A stretch of DNA of 64,000 nucleotides from Caballeronia turbans (GTDB lineage Bacteria; Pseudomonadota; Gammaproteobacteria; Burkholderiales; Burkholderiaceae). Positions 34,809-43,997 of this stretch are shown here, piece after piece (positions within the stretch are counted from its first letter, which is position 1; each line of letters opens with the position of its first letter). The notes under the pieces are model-generated. The model did not search any database and was not told the DNA's origin. It was given only the letters and a program-made list of their open reading frames with translations. The translations under genes and the position numbers were made by a program. The stretch lies in contig FCOD02000004.1 in assembly GCA_001544655.2 (NCBI GenBank), forward strand, positions 1 through 64,000. The letters are read 5' to 3'.

Positions 34809-35807
34809 ATGAGTTCAAGCGGTCTCGGTGGATTGAACAAGTCGCCGCAAGGCATCGTCGTGGGTCTCGTGCAGTTGCAGAATCCCGATGTCGCCACGCC
34901 GGAACAACTGGCCGCGCAGACGGGGCGCATCGTCGAACTGATCGGCAAGGCACGCCGCAATAACCCGTCGATGGATCTCGTCGTATTCCCCGAATACATG
35001 CTGCACGGGCTCTCGATGGATACGAACGATGCCATCATGTGTTCGCTCGACGGGCCCGAAGTGGCGGCGTTCAAGGCGGCGTGCATCGAGCATCGCATCT
35101 GGGGATGTTTCTCCATCATGGAGCGCAATCCGGGCGGCAATCCCTATAACAGCGGGATCATCATCGACGATCGGGGCGAGGTGCAGCTCTACTATCGCAA
35201 GCTGCATCCCTGGGTGCCGGTCGAGCCGTGGGAGCCGGGCAATCTCGGCGTGCCGGTGTGTATCGGGCCGAAGGGGGCGAAGCTGTCGCTCATCATCTGT
35301 CATGACGGCATGTTTCCGGAGATGGCGCGCGAGGCCGCTTACAAGGGCGCGGAAATCATCTTGCGTACAGCGGGCTACACCGCGCCTATTCGCCATGCAT
35401 GGACGATCACGAATCAATCGAACGCATTCCAGAACCTCGCGCAGACCGCGAGCGTGTGTCTGTGCGGCAGCGACGGCACGTTCGACTCGATGGGCGAAGG
35501 CATGTTCTGCGATTTCGACGGCACCGTGATGGTCGAAGGCAGTCATCGCCCGGATGAAATCATCACGTGTGAGATGCGCCCGGATCTCGTGCGCGAAGCA
35601 CGCATTCACTGGGGCGTGGAGAACAACATCTATCAGTTCGGGCATCGTGGTTATGTGGCCGTGAAGGGCGGTGCGCAGGATTGTCCGTACACGTTCATGC
35701 AGGACATGGTGCGTGGCGAATATCGTTTGCCCTGGGATCACGAAGTCGTCGTAAAGGACGGGACGTCATGCGGTTTTCCGAGACCCGAACGCCGATACGA
35801 GGGCTGA
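34809..35807 (+). CDS. amiF: Formamidase-family nitrilase-fold amidohydrolase (AmiF type)
   Basis: These 332 residues closely resemble Helicobacter formamidase AmiF (334 residues), which converts formamide to formate and ammonia. The nitrilase triad is Glu62 (VFPEYMLHG), Lys130 (YYRKLHPW) and Cys163 ([10 protein letters not shown]), matching E60, K133 and C166. [19 protein letters not shown] and [17 protein letters not shown] are also shared. It starts 14 bp after the ATPase stop with AAGGAAG as ribosome-binding site. In a biuret operon it may release ammonia from formamide or from a related small amide produced from, or imported with, the main substrate. Confidence 0.9.
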   Translation: MSSSGLGGLNKSPQGIVVGLVQLQNPDVATPEQLAAQTGRIVELIGKARRNNPSMDLVVFPEYMLHGLSMDTNDAIMCSLDGPEVAAFKAACIEHRIWGCFSIMERNPGGNPYNSGIIIDDRGEVQLYYRKLHPWVPVEPWEPGNLGVPVCIGPKGAKLSLIICHDGMFPEMAREAAYKGAEIILRTAGYTAPIRHAWTITNQSNAFQNLAQTASVCLCGSDGTFDSMGEGMFCDFDGTVMVEGSHRPDEIITCEMRPDLVREARIHWGVENNIYQFGHRGYVAVKGGAQDCPYTFMQDMVRGEYRLPWDHEVVVKDGTSCGFPRPERRYEG

Positions 35808-35811
35808 TGCG

Positions 35812-36471
35812 ATGCTTACTCTGACGCGCGCTCAACCATCGCCTTTCACATTCGATGCGGCGCATACGGCGCTGATCGTGATCGACATGCAGCGCGATTT
35901 CGTCGAGCCGGGCGGCTTCGGCGAAGCGCTCGGCAACGATGTGTCGCTGCTTGCGTCGATCGTGCCGACTGTCGCGCATCTGCTCGACCATGCGCGCGAT
36001 CGCGGCTGGCTCGTCGTGCATACGCGCGAATCTCATGCGCCCGATCTCTCCGATTGTCCCGATGCAAAGCGGCTGCGCGGCGCACCGCGGGCGCGCATCG
36101 GCGATATGGGACCGATGGGTCGCATCCTCGTGCGCGGAGAACCGGGCAACGCCATCGTCGACGCGGTCGCGCCCATCGCAGGCGAGATCGTCATCGACAA
36201 GCCCGGCAAAGGCGCGTTCTATGCGACGCGTCTCGACGAGGAACTCGCGCGACGCGGCATCACGCATCTCGTGTTCGCGGGCGTCACGACCGAAGTCTGC
36301 GTGCAGACGAGCATTCGCGAAGCGAACGATCGCGGCTACGAATGCGTGCTGATCGAAGACGCGACGGCAAGCTACATTCCGGCGTTCAAGACCGCGACCA
36401 TCGAGATGATTCGCTCGCAGGGCGGCATCGTCGGATGGACGGCTACGCTCGCTGACCTGGTGGAGAATTGA
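35812..36471 (+). CDS. Second isochorismatase-like cysteine hydrolase; possible triuret or ureido hydrolase
   Basis: This 219-residue relative of the biuret hydrolase has catalytic Asp25 (VIDMQRDF), Lys130 (IDKPGKGAF) and Cys163 ([17 protein letters not shown]). It differs where BiuH carries its N-terminal PWPYDG segment and RWRS loop, so the substrate is probably different. Known ureide hydrolases of this fold include triuret hydrolase TrtA (often encoded with biuH), ureidoacrylate hydrolase RutB and N-carbamoylsarcosine amidase. Context makes a TrtA-like role attractive: triuret would feed into biuret. It begins four bases after AmiF and its stop overlaps the next ATG (TGATG). Confidence 0.85.
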   Translation: MLTLTRAQPSPFTFDAAHTALIVIDMQRDFVEPGGFGEALGNDVSLLASIVPTVAHLLDHARDRGWLVVHTRESHAPDLSDCPDAKRLRGAPRARIGDMGPMGRILVRGEPGNAIVDAVAPIAGEIVIDKPGKGAFYATRLDEELARRGITHLVFAGVTTEVCVQTSIREANDRGYECVLIEDATASYIPAFKTATIEMIRSQGGIVGWTATLADLVEN

Positions 36472-36869
36472 TGGAAGTGAATCGTCCCGAAACGGTGGCC
36501 GAAGTCGAGCGCGCGTTTATCGCCTATGAAAAGGCGCTCGTGGATAACGATGTCGAAACCATGAACGTGCTGTTCTGGCACGCGCCTGAAACGGTACGAT
36601 ATGGCATCGCGGAAGTGCAGCATGGCGGCGATGAAATCCGCCGCTGGCGTGAGACGTGCGCGCCGGTGCCGCGTTCGCGGCGTTTGCATCGAACGGTGGT
36701 GACGACGTTCGGCGCGGACTACGCCTGCGTGAGCACCGAGTTCAAAAGCGACGCGACGCCTTTGCTTGGACGTCAGATGCAGACATGGGCGCGCATCGGC
36801 GATGCATCGAATGCGTTCGCGGGATGGACCATCGTCGCGGCGCATGTGAGCCTGATCGAAACGCCCTGA
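36471..36869 (+). CDS. AtzH/HpxZ-like protein (DUF3225)
   Basis: This 132-residue SnoaL/NTF2-like fold protein has TVAEVERAFIAYEKALVDNDVE, NVLFWHAPETVRYGIAE, TTFGADYACVSTEF and GRQMQTWARI, ending in GWTIVAAHVSLIE. This family includes AtzH of the cyanurate pathway and HpxZ of oxalurate catabolism. AtzH has been reported, as I recall, to remove 1,3-dicarboxyurea, a dead-end by-product of carboxylated ureas. Such a clean-up role fits a biuret and allophanate pathway. Its ATG overlaps the preceding TGA. Confidence 0.85.
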   Translation: MEVNRPETVAEVERAFIAYEKALVDNDVETMNVLFWHAPETVRYGIAEVQHGGDEIRRWRETCAPVPRSRRLHRTVVTTFGADYACVSTEFKSDATPLLGRQMQTWARIGDASNAFAGWTIVAAHVSLIETP

Positions 36870-36927
36870 AAGAGGCATTAGCCGGAGACAGCGAATCAAC
36901 TCGCCCAAACTTACGGACAGCAGCGGC

Positions 36928-37623
36928 GTGCGCGCCATTCAGAGCGCCAATCCGCTTGCCGAGCAGGTTTATCAGCGGTTAAAGCGAGACATCTTCAGCT
37001 TTCGCCTGTTTCCGGGCGATCGCTTCTCGGAGACCGACATCGCGCAATACTACGGGGTGTCCCGTACGCCGATGCGCGACGCGCTGTTTCGCTTGCTGCG
37101 TGAAGGCTATCTCGAAGTCGGGTTCAGGCGTGGCTGGAAGGTATCCGAGATCAACTTCGCGCAGCTCGATCAATTGTATGACTTGCGCATCGTGCTGGAG
37201 ACCGCGTCACTCGACAAACTGGCGAGCACCGCGCCGCCGCATCCGGAGATCGATGCCCTGAAATCGGTCTGGTGCGTGTCGCCCGATGCGCAGCAGAGCG
37301 ATCCGGTCTTGATGTTCGGCATGGACGAGGACTTTCATCGCGGACTCGTGCGCGCGAGCGGCAATGGCGAGATGCTGCGCGTGCATAACGAAGTAACGGA
37401 GCGCATCCGGATTGTGCGGCGGCTGGATTTCCTGAAGCCGCATCGCACGAGCGCGACCTACGATGAGCACGCGAAGATGCTGCGCTTCATCGATCGCGGC
37501 AAGTACGGCGAAGCGGCCATGCTGCTGCGCGCGCATATCACTCAAAGCAAGCTGGAGGTGCGCAAGATTACCGTGTCGATGTTGACGGAGGCGCGCGATC
37601 GGAAGTTGCCGTTCGTTGGGTGA
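36928..37623 (+). CDS. GntR-family (FCD) transcriptional regulator
   Basis: This roughly 231-residue regulator has an N-terminal winged helix (LAEQVYQRLKRDIFSFRLFPGDRFSET then DIAQYYGVSRTPMRDALFRLLREGYLEV, about residues 11-58) and a C-terminal all-helical FCD effector domain with DEDFHRGLVRASGN and a metal-type HAKMLRFIDRGKYGEA. It ends the biuret operon and most likely represses it through the palindrome at 27468-27492. The start is uncertain: GTG at 36928 has no good Shine-Dalgarno, and the open frame extends upstream past a CCGGAGA that is not followed by a standard start codon. Confidence 0.88.
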   Translation: MRAIQSANPLAEQVYQRLKRDIFSFRLFPGDRFSETDIAQYYGVSRTPMRDALFRLLREGYLEVGFRRGWKVSEINFAQLDQLYDLRIVLETASLDKLASTAPPHPEIDALKSVWCVSPDAQQSDPVLMFGMDEDFHRGLVRASGNGEMLRVHNEVTERIRIVRRLDFLKPHRTSATYDEHAKMLRFIDRGKYGEAAMLLRAHITQSKLEVRKITVSMLTEARDRKLPFVG

Positions 37624-38191
37624 GGGGCGGCATCGTCTGCCTTTGAAGATCCGTTCGATGCCTGAGTAGCCGCGAGCGAGGTCGCGGTCCGCTGGAAGTT
37701 CAGCACAGTGTGGCGGTTCGAAGTCCCTGCCATTGCCGACGCTGACGTCCTCGCTATTATCGCGATCTTCGGCAACCGGCCAGTTCCAGCCACCCAGACA
37801 AGTTTTCTGACCGTGCCGGTCTGGGCGGAGATGAGACGGCCGCCGTAACGTTACGAATGCCCGCCCTCCGGCGTCGTGAGGTCGAAACCACGCATCATTT
37901 GGATGCCATGCTGTGTGCGGCACATCATCAGCTTAAGCGGCCGGTGCCCATTCCGGTGGCGCGAGTGCCGGTCCAACCAACGACGAAGGCTTAAGCACGC
38001 GACGAACTGGACCCTGTACGCTCGGGAACCTCCAAGAGATGTCGTCCGGCTTTGCACCTATCGTTGAGCGGGGAATGACCATTGGCGCACCACTTGTCCT
38101 TCGATGGAAGCCTTTGCTCCGGCACCGAAGCATGTCAAGATCATTGCAGTGAGTGCTGGCAACTGGACACTCCGATCGCGCAGGAAAGGAC
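37624..38191. other. Gene-free stretch between the biuret operon and a LysR gene
   Basis: In 568 bp I find no frame with a recognisable domain. Short minus-strand frames at 37542-37793 and 37851-38193 look like the low-complexity hypothetical peptides often predicted from repetitive intergenic DNA in Burkholderiaceae, and have no ribosome-binding sites. An AGGAAAGGA (38182-38190) belongs to the LysR gene. No clear terminator after the GntR gene is seen. Confidence 0.45.
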
Positions 38192-39067
38192 ATGGAGCTT
38201 CGGCATCTTCGCTATTTCATCGCTGTCGCCGAGTTGCGCAGCGTGCGGGCCGCATCAGAGCACCTGCATGTGACGCAACCGGCGATATCCCGGCAGGTTC
38301 AGGATCTCGAAGACGCCATCGGCGCAACGCTGTTCGAGCGAACGCCGCGCGGCCTGAAGCTGACGCCGGCGGGCGAGGCGTATCTTTCGGAAGCGCGCGG
38401 CATTCTCGGGCGCGTCGATGCCGCGAACCGGCTCGCGCGCCGCATCGCATCCGGCGTGCAAGGGCATCTGCGTATCGGGTTCGTCGAAAACGCTGCGTGG
38501 AGCGGCATCGTTTCGCGCGCGCTGAGCGCCTTCGAACAGGCCGCGCCGGATGTCGCACTCGAACTCACGCCGATGAACACGCCCGAACAGCTCGATGCAT
38601 TGGCTGCGGGGCGGCTCGACGGCGGTTTTGCCTATCGCTTCGGCGCGCTGCCCGAAGGCATCGCGAGCGTGCATGTGCTCGACCAGAACGTCGTGCTGGC
38701 GGTGCCGGAATCGTGGCAGCAAGGCAGCGCGGGCGCCGTCGATGCGCGAGAACTCGCCGGCAAGCCGTTCATCGCGTTTCCGCGCCGCGTCTATCCCGCG
38801 TATTACGACCGCCTGCTTGCAGCGTGCGCCGAACGGGGGCTCACGCTCGATATCCGCCAGGAAGCATCGACGGAAACGGCGATTCTCTCGCTGGTATCGG
38901 CGGGAATGGGCGCGGCCATCGTCAATGCCGCGAATCGCGACCGGCCGCCCGCCCGGGTGCGCTTTGTCGAATTGCGCGATCTCTCCGTGCCTTTGCCGCT
39001 CGAATTCTGTTTCGTCGCGCAGGAGGCCAATCCCGCGCTGAAGCGTTTCGTCGAACTGCTGGCCTAG
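38192..39067 (+). CDS. LysR-family transcriptional regulator
   Basis: This 291-residue regulator has an N-terminal winged helix (LRYFIAVAELRSVRAASEHLHVTQPAISRQVQDLE, about residues 6-40, then LFERTPRGLKLTPAG) followed by a complete effector-binding domain (GHLRIGFVENAAWSGIV; AILSLVSAGMGAAIV). AGGAAAGGA lies directly before the ATG. It is 120 bp upstream of, and in the same direction as, the deacylase-MFS-hydrolase set, so it probably controls it in response to a small substrate. Confidence 0.9.
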   Translation: MELRHLRYFIAVAELRSVRAASEHLHVTQPAISRQVQDLEDAIGATLFERTPRGLKLTPAGEAYLSEARGILGRVDAANRLARRIASGVQGHLRIGFVENAAWSGIVSRALSAFEQAAPDVALELTPMNTPEQLDALAAGRLDGGFAYRFGALPEGIASVHVLDQNVVLAVPESWQQGSAGAVDARELAGKPFIAFPRRVYPAYYDRLLAACAERGLTLDIRQEASTETAILSLVSAGMGAAIVNAANRDRPPARVRFVELRDLSVPLPLEFCFVAQEANPALKRFVELLA

Positions 39068-39187
39068 CGGCTCGACGGCCCGGCGGGTGATGCCTCGCAG
39101 GCATCGCCCGCCGCAGAAAACGGCATTGGCCGCACGCTTTTTCGTCGCCGATAGTAAAGACACCCCAAGCTCTTTACCGATCGCGCC

Positions 39188-40204
39188 ATGTCCACATCCG
39201 CTTCTCTCATCGCTACCGATATCGACTTCGAACGCACGGGCTTTCAGACGGGCACGTTGCGTCTGCCGTATTCGCACGACCGCTCGGCATACGGACACGT
39301 CCCCATTCCGCTCGCCGTGCTCAATGCCGGCGCGGGCGCGGGCCCGACCCTCCTGCTGACGGGCGGCAATCACGGTGACGAGTACGAAGGCCCCGTCGCG
39401 CTGATGAAGCTGATGCAGCGCATGCAGTCCATGACGATACGTGGCCGCCTGATCGTGATTCCCGCGCTGAACTTCCCCGCATTCATCAACGGCACGCGCA
39501 CGTCGCCGATCGATCGCGGCAACCTGAACCGCGTGTTCCCCGGCGCGCGCAACGGCCAGCCGACGGAGATGATCGCGCACTACGTGGAAACCGAACTGCT
39601 GCCGCGCGCCGACGTCGCGATAGACCTGCATGCGGGCGGCGCATCGTTCGATCATGCGCCGACACTGCTTGCATCGCCGCCCGCCGAACGCGAACGGCGC
39701 GCGCTGTACATGGACCTCGTGCGCGAATTCGGCGCGCCGAACACGATGATCATGGACCTGCTCGGCGAGGACCGCACGATGGCAGCGGCTGCCGAACGTC
39801 ACGGCAAGCTCTTTCTGTGCGGCGAATTCGGCGGACACGCCGGCTGCGATGCCGCGAATCTCGGGATTGTCGAGAGCGGCTTGCAGCGCGTGTTGCAGCG
39901 GCTCGGCGTGATCCCGGACGCCGATACCGCGGCACCCCGCAAGACGCGCTTCCTGCGAGTCGAAGGCGCGCGTCATTACGTGTACTCGCCGCTTGCCGGT
40001 GTCTTCGAACCGGCGTTCAAGCTTGGCGATCAGGTGCGCGGAGGTCAACTGGCCGGACGCCTGTTCGATCCGCATCGCCCGTGGCAAGCACCGCTCGATA
40101 TCGCGTTCCGTGGCGACGGCATCGTGATGTGCATGCGGACTTTCGCGCGCGTCGAACCAGGCGACTGCATCGCGCTGCTCGCTTCCGAAACCCACGCCGA
40201 TTGA
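39188..40204 (+). CDS. Zinc-dependent succinylglutamate desuccinylase/aspartoacylase family deacylase
   Basis: This 338-residue M14-like metalloenzyme removes an N-acyl group from an amino acid derivative. Zinc ligands are His62 and Glu65 (GGNHGDEYEG) and His148 (IDLHAGG); a catalytic Glu is likely at 213 (LCGEFGGH). NRVFPG and the C-terminal barrel LAGVFEPAFKLGDQVRGGQLAGRLFDP match the branch that contains N-acetyl-diaminobutyrate deacetylase DoeB and related enzymes. It is followed by a transporter and a metallo-hydrolase, suggesting a small uptake and hydrolysis pathway for an N-acylated or lactonised compound. Confidence 0.88.
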   Translation: MSTSASLIATDIDFERTGFQTGTLRLPYSHDRSAYGHVPIPLAVLNAGAGAGPTLLLTGGNHGDEYEGPVALMKLMQRMQSMTIRGRLIVIPALNFPAFINGTRTSPIDRGNLNRVFPGARNGQPTEMIAHYVETELLPRADVAIDLHAGGASFDHAPTLLASPPAERERRALYMDLVREFGAPNTMIMDLLGEDRTMAAAAERHGKLFLCGEFGGHAGCDAANLGIVESGLQRVLQRLGVIPDADTAAPRKTRFLRVEGARHYVYSPLAGVFEPAFKLGDQVRGGQLAGRLFDPHRPWQAPLDIAFRGDGIVMCMRTFARVEPGDCIALLASETHAD

Positions 40205-40232
40205 GCCGGTCCATCAACCCCGGAGACCGCAT

Positions 40233-41594
40233 ATGAGCGATCACCCCGTTTCGAGCCGGCCCGTCGCCGACGCCGCACGCATCACGCCCTACGACAGCGT
40301 GCGCCATCCCGTGTATATCGTGCTGCTGTTCTTCGTCTGCTTTGCGTTTTCTTATCTGGACCGCCAGGTCGTCAGCATTCTCGTGCAGCCGATCAAGCAG
40401 TCGCTTGCGCTCTCCGATACGCAAATCGGCTTGCTGCAAGGGTTTTCGTTCACGATGTGCTACGCAACGGCGGGTGTGTTCGTCGCGCGCCTCGTCGATC
40501 GGGGAAATCGCGTCAAGCTGATCGCCGCGTGCATCGCCATCTGGGCGATATCGACGGCGGCGTGCGGCTTCGCGACCAATTTCACGGAACTGCTCCTTGC
40601 GCGTGCGGGCACGGCTGTCGCCGAGGCCGCGCTGAGTCCCGCCGCGCTGTCGATTTTCAGTGACATCTTTCCGCCGCGCCGCGTGGCGCGCGCGAGCAGT
40701 GTCTTCATGCTCGGGCCGTATGTCGGCGGCGGCGCTGCGCTGTTTGGCGGCGGCATGTTGCTCTCGGCGGCGGCGACGGGCGATGGCAACGCATGGCTCC
40801 TCGCGCGAGGCTTTGAGCCGTGGCAAGCGGTGTTCGTTGCGGTCGGCTTGCCCGGTCTGCTTTTGGCGGCGCTCGTGGCGTTCACGGTCCGCGAACCGGC
40901 GAGACGCGAGGCGGACATGCAGCGCGCGCGCAGGCACGACGAGATGCCTTCGCTGCGCGACGTGCTCGCCGAACTGTTCGTGCGCAATCGCTTCTGCCTG
41001 CCTTACTTCGCGGCCTACGTTGCGTTGATCACGCTGTTCTATTCGCACGCCGCGTGGTTTCCGACCTTGCTGATGCGGCATTTTCAGCTCGCACCGAAAG
41101 TCGTCGGACAGATGGCCGCGCCCGCGTACATGATCGGCGGCATGCTGGGGGTTGCATGCGCGGGCCTGCTTTCGACGCGCGTCACCGACGACACCGCGTT
41201 GCGCAAGGTGCTCGGCTTCTCCGCGTGCGCCGTTGCGTTGCTGATGCCCGCCGCCGTCGCCATGCCGCTCGTCGCCAGCAGCGAGCTTGCCATCGTGCTC
41301 TATGGCATCAGCGCATTGACTGCCAGTATCGCGATGGGACTCGCGCCCGTGCCGCTGCAGATTGCCGTGCCGAACCGCATGCGGGGCCGTTCGCTGGCTC
41401 TGCTCGTGTTCATGACGAATGCGATTAGCGGCGGCGTGGGTCCGCTGTCGGTCGGCTATCTGAACGAGCGGCTCGGAGCGACCGGCGCCAGCCTCGGCAT
41501 GTCGCTTGCGATCGTCGGCGGCGCCTCGGCATTCATCAGCGTGATTCTGTACGCATTGGCGACTCGCCGGGTGAGCGCTGCGAACTCACATTGA
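40233..41594 (+). CDS. Major facilitator superfamily transporter
   Basis: This 453-residue protein has twelve predicted membrane helices. FVCFAFSYLDRQVVSILVQPIKQSLALSDTQIGLLQGFSF is the first helix pair with the usual DRQ; VARLVDRGNRVKLIA is the conserved loop 2-3 motif. A central cytoplasmic loop (REPARREADMQRARRHDEM) separates the halves. CCGGAGA precedes the ATG, 28 bp after the deacylase. The proton-coupled solute is unknown; gene order suggests it imports the deacylase substrate. Confidence 0.92.
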   Translation: MSDHPVSSRPVADAARITPYDSVRHPVYIVLLFFVCFAFSYLDRQVVSILVQPIKQSLALSDTQIGLLQGFSFTMCYATAGVFVARLVDRGNRVKLIAACIAIWAISTAACGFATNFTELLLARAGTAVAEAALSPAALSIFSDIFPPRRVARASSVFMLGPYVGGGAALFGGGMLLSAAATGDGNAWLLARGFEPWQAVFVAVGLPGLLLAALVAFTVREPARREADMQRARRHDEMPSLRDVLAELFVRNRFCLPYFAAYVALITLFYSHAAWFPTLLMRHFQLAPKVVGQMAAPAYMIGGMLGVACAGLLSTRVTDDTALRKVLGFSACAVALLMPAAVAMPLVASSELAIVLYGISALTASIAMGLAPVPLQIAVPNRMRGRSLALLVFMTNAISGGVGPLSVGYLNERLGATGASLGMSLAIVGGASAFISVILYALATRRVSAANSH

Positions 41595-41613
41595 AACCAG
41601 GAGAACGGACGCC

Positions 41614-42489
41614 ATGACATCCGCATCTCAAGTGCATCATGTCGGCGCGGCGACCATCACGCGCGTCGATGAAACGTGCTTCGCGCTCGCACCGGACCGG
41701 CTGTTTCCCGCGTGGACGGCCGAGGACGGGCGAGCGCTCGGCGAGCGCTTCGCCACCGACACGCTCGACCTCGCCAATGCGCGCGTGCAGTTGAAGACCC
41801 ATCTCTGGTTGGTCGAAATCGACGGCATGACGCTCGTCGTCGATACGGGAATCGGCAACGGCAAGTCGCGGCCATTCAGCGCGCTATTCGACAAGCTCGA
41901 TAACCCCGTGATGAAACGGCTCGAATCAGCGGGCTTCGCGCGGGAGAAGATCGATTACGTGCTGCTCACGCATTTGCATGTCGATCACGTCGGCTGGAAT
42001 ACGCATTGGCAAGATGGCCGCTGGGCGCTCGTGTTCCCGAACGCGACGTACGTCTTCGGCGAGCGCGAACGCGATTCCTTTTTCATGCCGGAAGGCGAAT
42101 CGCGTCGTATGGTGTTCGAGGACAGCGTGCTGCCGGTGATCGAATCGGGTCAGGCGCGCGTCGTACCGGACGAGGGCGAAGAGATTCTCGACGGCATCCG
42201 CTTCATGCCGACCTTCGGCCACAGCATCGGGCACATGGCGATCGAAATCTGCTCGCGCGGCGAAACGGCGCTCTTTTCCGGCGACGTGATGCACAGCGCC
42301 GTGCAGGTGCATCGACCGGAATGGAATTCGATGTTCTGTCTCGACCAGCAGCAGGCGCGTGCATCGCGAGCGCGTCTGCTCGCGCATGCAGCGGATACGG
42401 GCGCGACGATATTCGCCGCGCATTTCGCCGAGACGTCGGCGGGAACCGTCACGCGAACCGCGGAAGGCTTCGAATGGCGCTATGCGTGA
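41614..42489 (+). CDS. Metallo-beta-lactamase fold hydrolase
   Basis: These 291 residues have the zinc-binding motif LLTHLHVDHVGWN (HxHxDH), a later ligand in FGHSIGHMAIEI and a C-terminal FAAHFAETSAGTV with the last His. LVVDTGIGNGKSRPF is the usual pre-motif strand. Members include lactonases, such as acyl-homoserine lactonases, and other ester hydrolases. CCAGGAGAACG precedes the ATG. It ends the LysR-controlled set; a lactone or thioester substrate is plausible, and quorum-signal cleavage is possible but not shown. Confidence 0.9.
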   Translation: MTSASQVHHVGAATITRVDETCFALAPDRLFPAWTAEDGRALGERFATDTLDLANARVQLKTHLWLVEIDGMTLVVDTGIGNGKSRPFSALFDKLDNPVMKRLESAGFAREKIDYVLLTHLHVDHVGWNTHWQDGRWALVFPNATYVFGERERDSFFMPEGESRRMVFEDSVLPVIESGQARVVPDEGEEILDGIRFMPTFGHSIGHMAIEICSRGETALFSGDVMHSAVQVHRPEWNSMFCLDQQQARASRARLLAHAADTGATIFAAHFAETSAGTVTRTAEGFEWRYA

Positions 42490-42813
42490 ATGAGGCAAAG
42501 AATGTGACCGATGTCCGAAATGGTCCGGTCTGTCGACATCGATGTTTGCAAACGCCAAGGGCTGTTAGGGTCGACTGCGGCCAAGCGAGGCGGACCAGGG
42601 CATTGCCCGATGCCCGAATAGGCCAGGACGCTTGCCAGGCCGAGGAAGGACAAGGTGGCAAGCCTGGCTCAAGCGACTGTCGAGGCCGTTTGTTTCGATG
42701 TTGCGCTTCGGTGCAGTCCGATTGCCTTACATCGACCCGCTGCAAAATCGTCCAATACTTTTGGAAATGGAACTCATAGCATTGTCTCCATCACTATTTT
42801 TTGGAGAGAGGCA
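42490..42813. other. Gene-free promoter stretch before the DUF2000 operon
   Basis: No supported coding sequence in 324 bp. CCAATACTTTTGG near 42754 forms a CCAA/TTGG dyad and could be bound by the AraC regulator of the operon. AT-rich sequence follows it (about 42755-42802) and probably contains the promoter. The preceding 200 bp (42500-42700) carry nothing recognised. Confidence 0.4.
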
Positions 42814-43266
42814 GTGTTTTCGCAAACCGAGACTCGCACGTCCAACGAACCGGAAGCCACGCAAAAGCCGGAGCGTTGTGTCATCGTCGTGGACGAATTG
42901 CTGCCGCCGGGGAAAGCGTCCAACGCAGCCGCAGTCGTGGCGTTTACGCTGGGCCAGCGTCACAGCCGTCTCGTCGGGGCGCCATTGCGCGGGCGCGATG
43001 GCGCGGTACATCCGGGACTCATTCCTATCGGCATTCCGGTGCTCAGGGCCACATCGCTTCAATTGAGCGAATTGCGTCAACGGTCGCTGGCGCATTGCGA
43101 CGTCGTGGGCTTTCCCGTGCAAGGACAGGCAACCACGGACTACAACGCGTTTCTCGATGCCGTCCTGGCTCATCCCGAAGAATCGCTTCAATATCTGGCG
43201 ATCGGTCTGGTCGGCTCGAAGAACCGGATCGGCAAACTCGTCGGTGGTTTCTCGCTGTTCGCATGA
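42814..43266 (+). CDS. DUF2000 family protein
   Basis: This 150-residue protein has the DUF2000 pattern RCVIVVDELLPPGKASNAAAVVAFTLGQRH near the start and GLVGSKNRIGKLVGGFSLF at the end. Function of the family is unknown; the fold is related to peptidyl-tRNA hydrolase II. GTG at 42814 is chosen because GGAGAGAGG lies directly upstream, while the longer open frame has no such signal. Its stop overlaps the enoyl-CoA hydratase start by ATGA. Confidence 0.85.
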   Translation: MFSQTETRTSNEPEATQKPERCVIVVDELLPPGKASNAAAVVAFTLGQRHSRLVGAPLRGRDGAVHPGLIPIGIPVLRATSLQLSELRQRSLAHCDVVGFPVQGQATTDYNAFLDAVLAHPEESLQYLAIGLVGSKNRIGKLVGGFSLFA

Positions 43267-43997
43267 TGAAAGCGAATATAACGACACAACTCGATGGACG
43301 GATCGGGTCCATCGGAATCGACCGCCCTGAGAAGCGCAACGCGCTCGATGCCGCGATGTTCGCCGCACTGGCCGATGCTCTGCAGCAGACGCAGTCCGAC
43401 ATGCGCGTGCATTGCGTCCTGCTGCACGGAACCGCCGATAGCTTCTGCGCGGGCCACGACACTGCCGCGTTCAAAACGCTCTGGCCACAGCCCGCCGACG
43501 GCGTGGTCAGACGCTGCATCCGCGCGTTTTCGGAGCAAACGAAACCGCTGCTGGCGGCGGTCAATGGCCCGGCCGTGGGATTCGGCGCCACGATGCTACT
43601 TCACGCCGACTGGGTAGTCGCCGGCGAGAGCGCGATGTTCCGCTTTTCGTTTGCCGATCTCGGCATCGTTCCCGAAGCGGGCGCAACGGCATTGCTGGCC
43701 CGCCGCGTGGGCGATCTGACGGCGCGCGACTGGCTGTTGAGCGGCCGCGCGATTGCCGCGGACGAAGCCCTTCTGCATGGATTCGTCTCGCGCCTCGTAC
43801 CCGACGCGAATGTGCGCGACGCGGCTAACGAATACGCCATGTGCCTCGCCGCCAAACCGCCGGGCGCGCTGCAGGCCACGCGACGCTTGTTGTTGGAGGG
43901 CGCCACTTCGTCGACGCGAGAGGCAATCGAAAACGAGCTCGCTCATCTGAACACCTTCATCCCGGCGCTCACCTCGACATCGACCGCTCATGGCTAA
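43263..43997 (+). CDS. Enoyl-CoA hydratase/isomerase family protein
   Basis: This 244-residue crotonase-fold enzyme has IGIDRPEKRNALDAAM, the oxyanion-hole segment DSFCAGHDTAAF, NGPAVGFGATMLLHAD and SFADLGIVPEAGATALLARRVG, where a Glu falls at a catalytic position. It is expected to hydrate or isomerise an unsaturated acyl-CoA. The start ATG overlaps the DUF2000 stop, and its 3' end overlaps the quinone reductase by eight bases. Confidence 0.9.
   Translation: MMKANITTQLDGRIGSIGIDRPEKRNALDAAMFAALADALQQTQSDMRVHCVLLHGTADSFCAGHDTAAFKTLWPQPADGVVRRCIRAFSEQTKPLLAAVNGPAVGFGATMLLHADWVVAGESAMFRFSFADLGIVPEAGATALLARRVGDLTARDWLLSGRAIAADEALLHGFVSRLVPDANVRDAANEYAMCLAAKPPGALQATRRLLLEGATSSTREAIENELAHLNTFIPALTSTSTAHG

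Noticed and set aside
37542-38193. Short minus-strand frames in the region after the GntR gene
   Set aside because: No start signals and no domains; they resemble spurious hypothetical proteins called in repetitive intergenic DNA.
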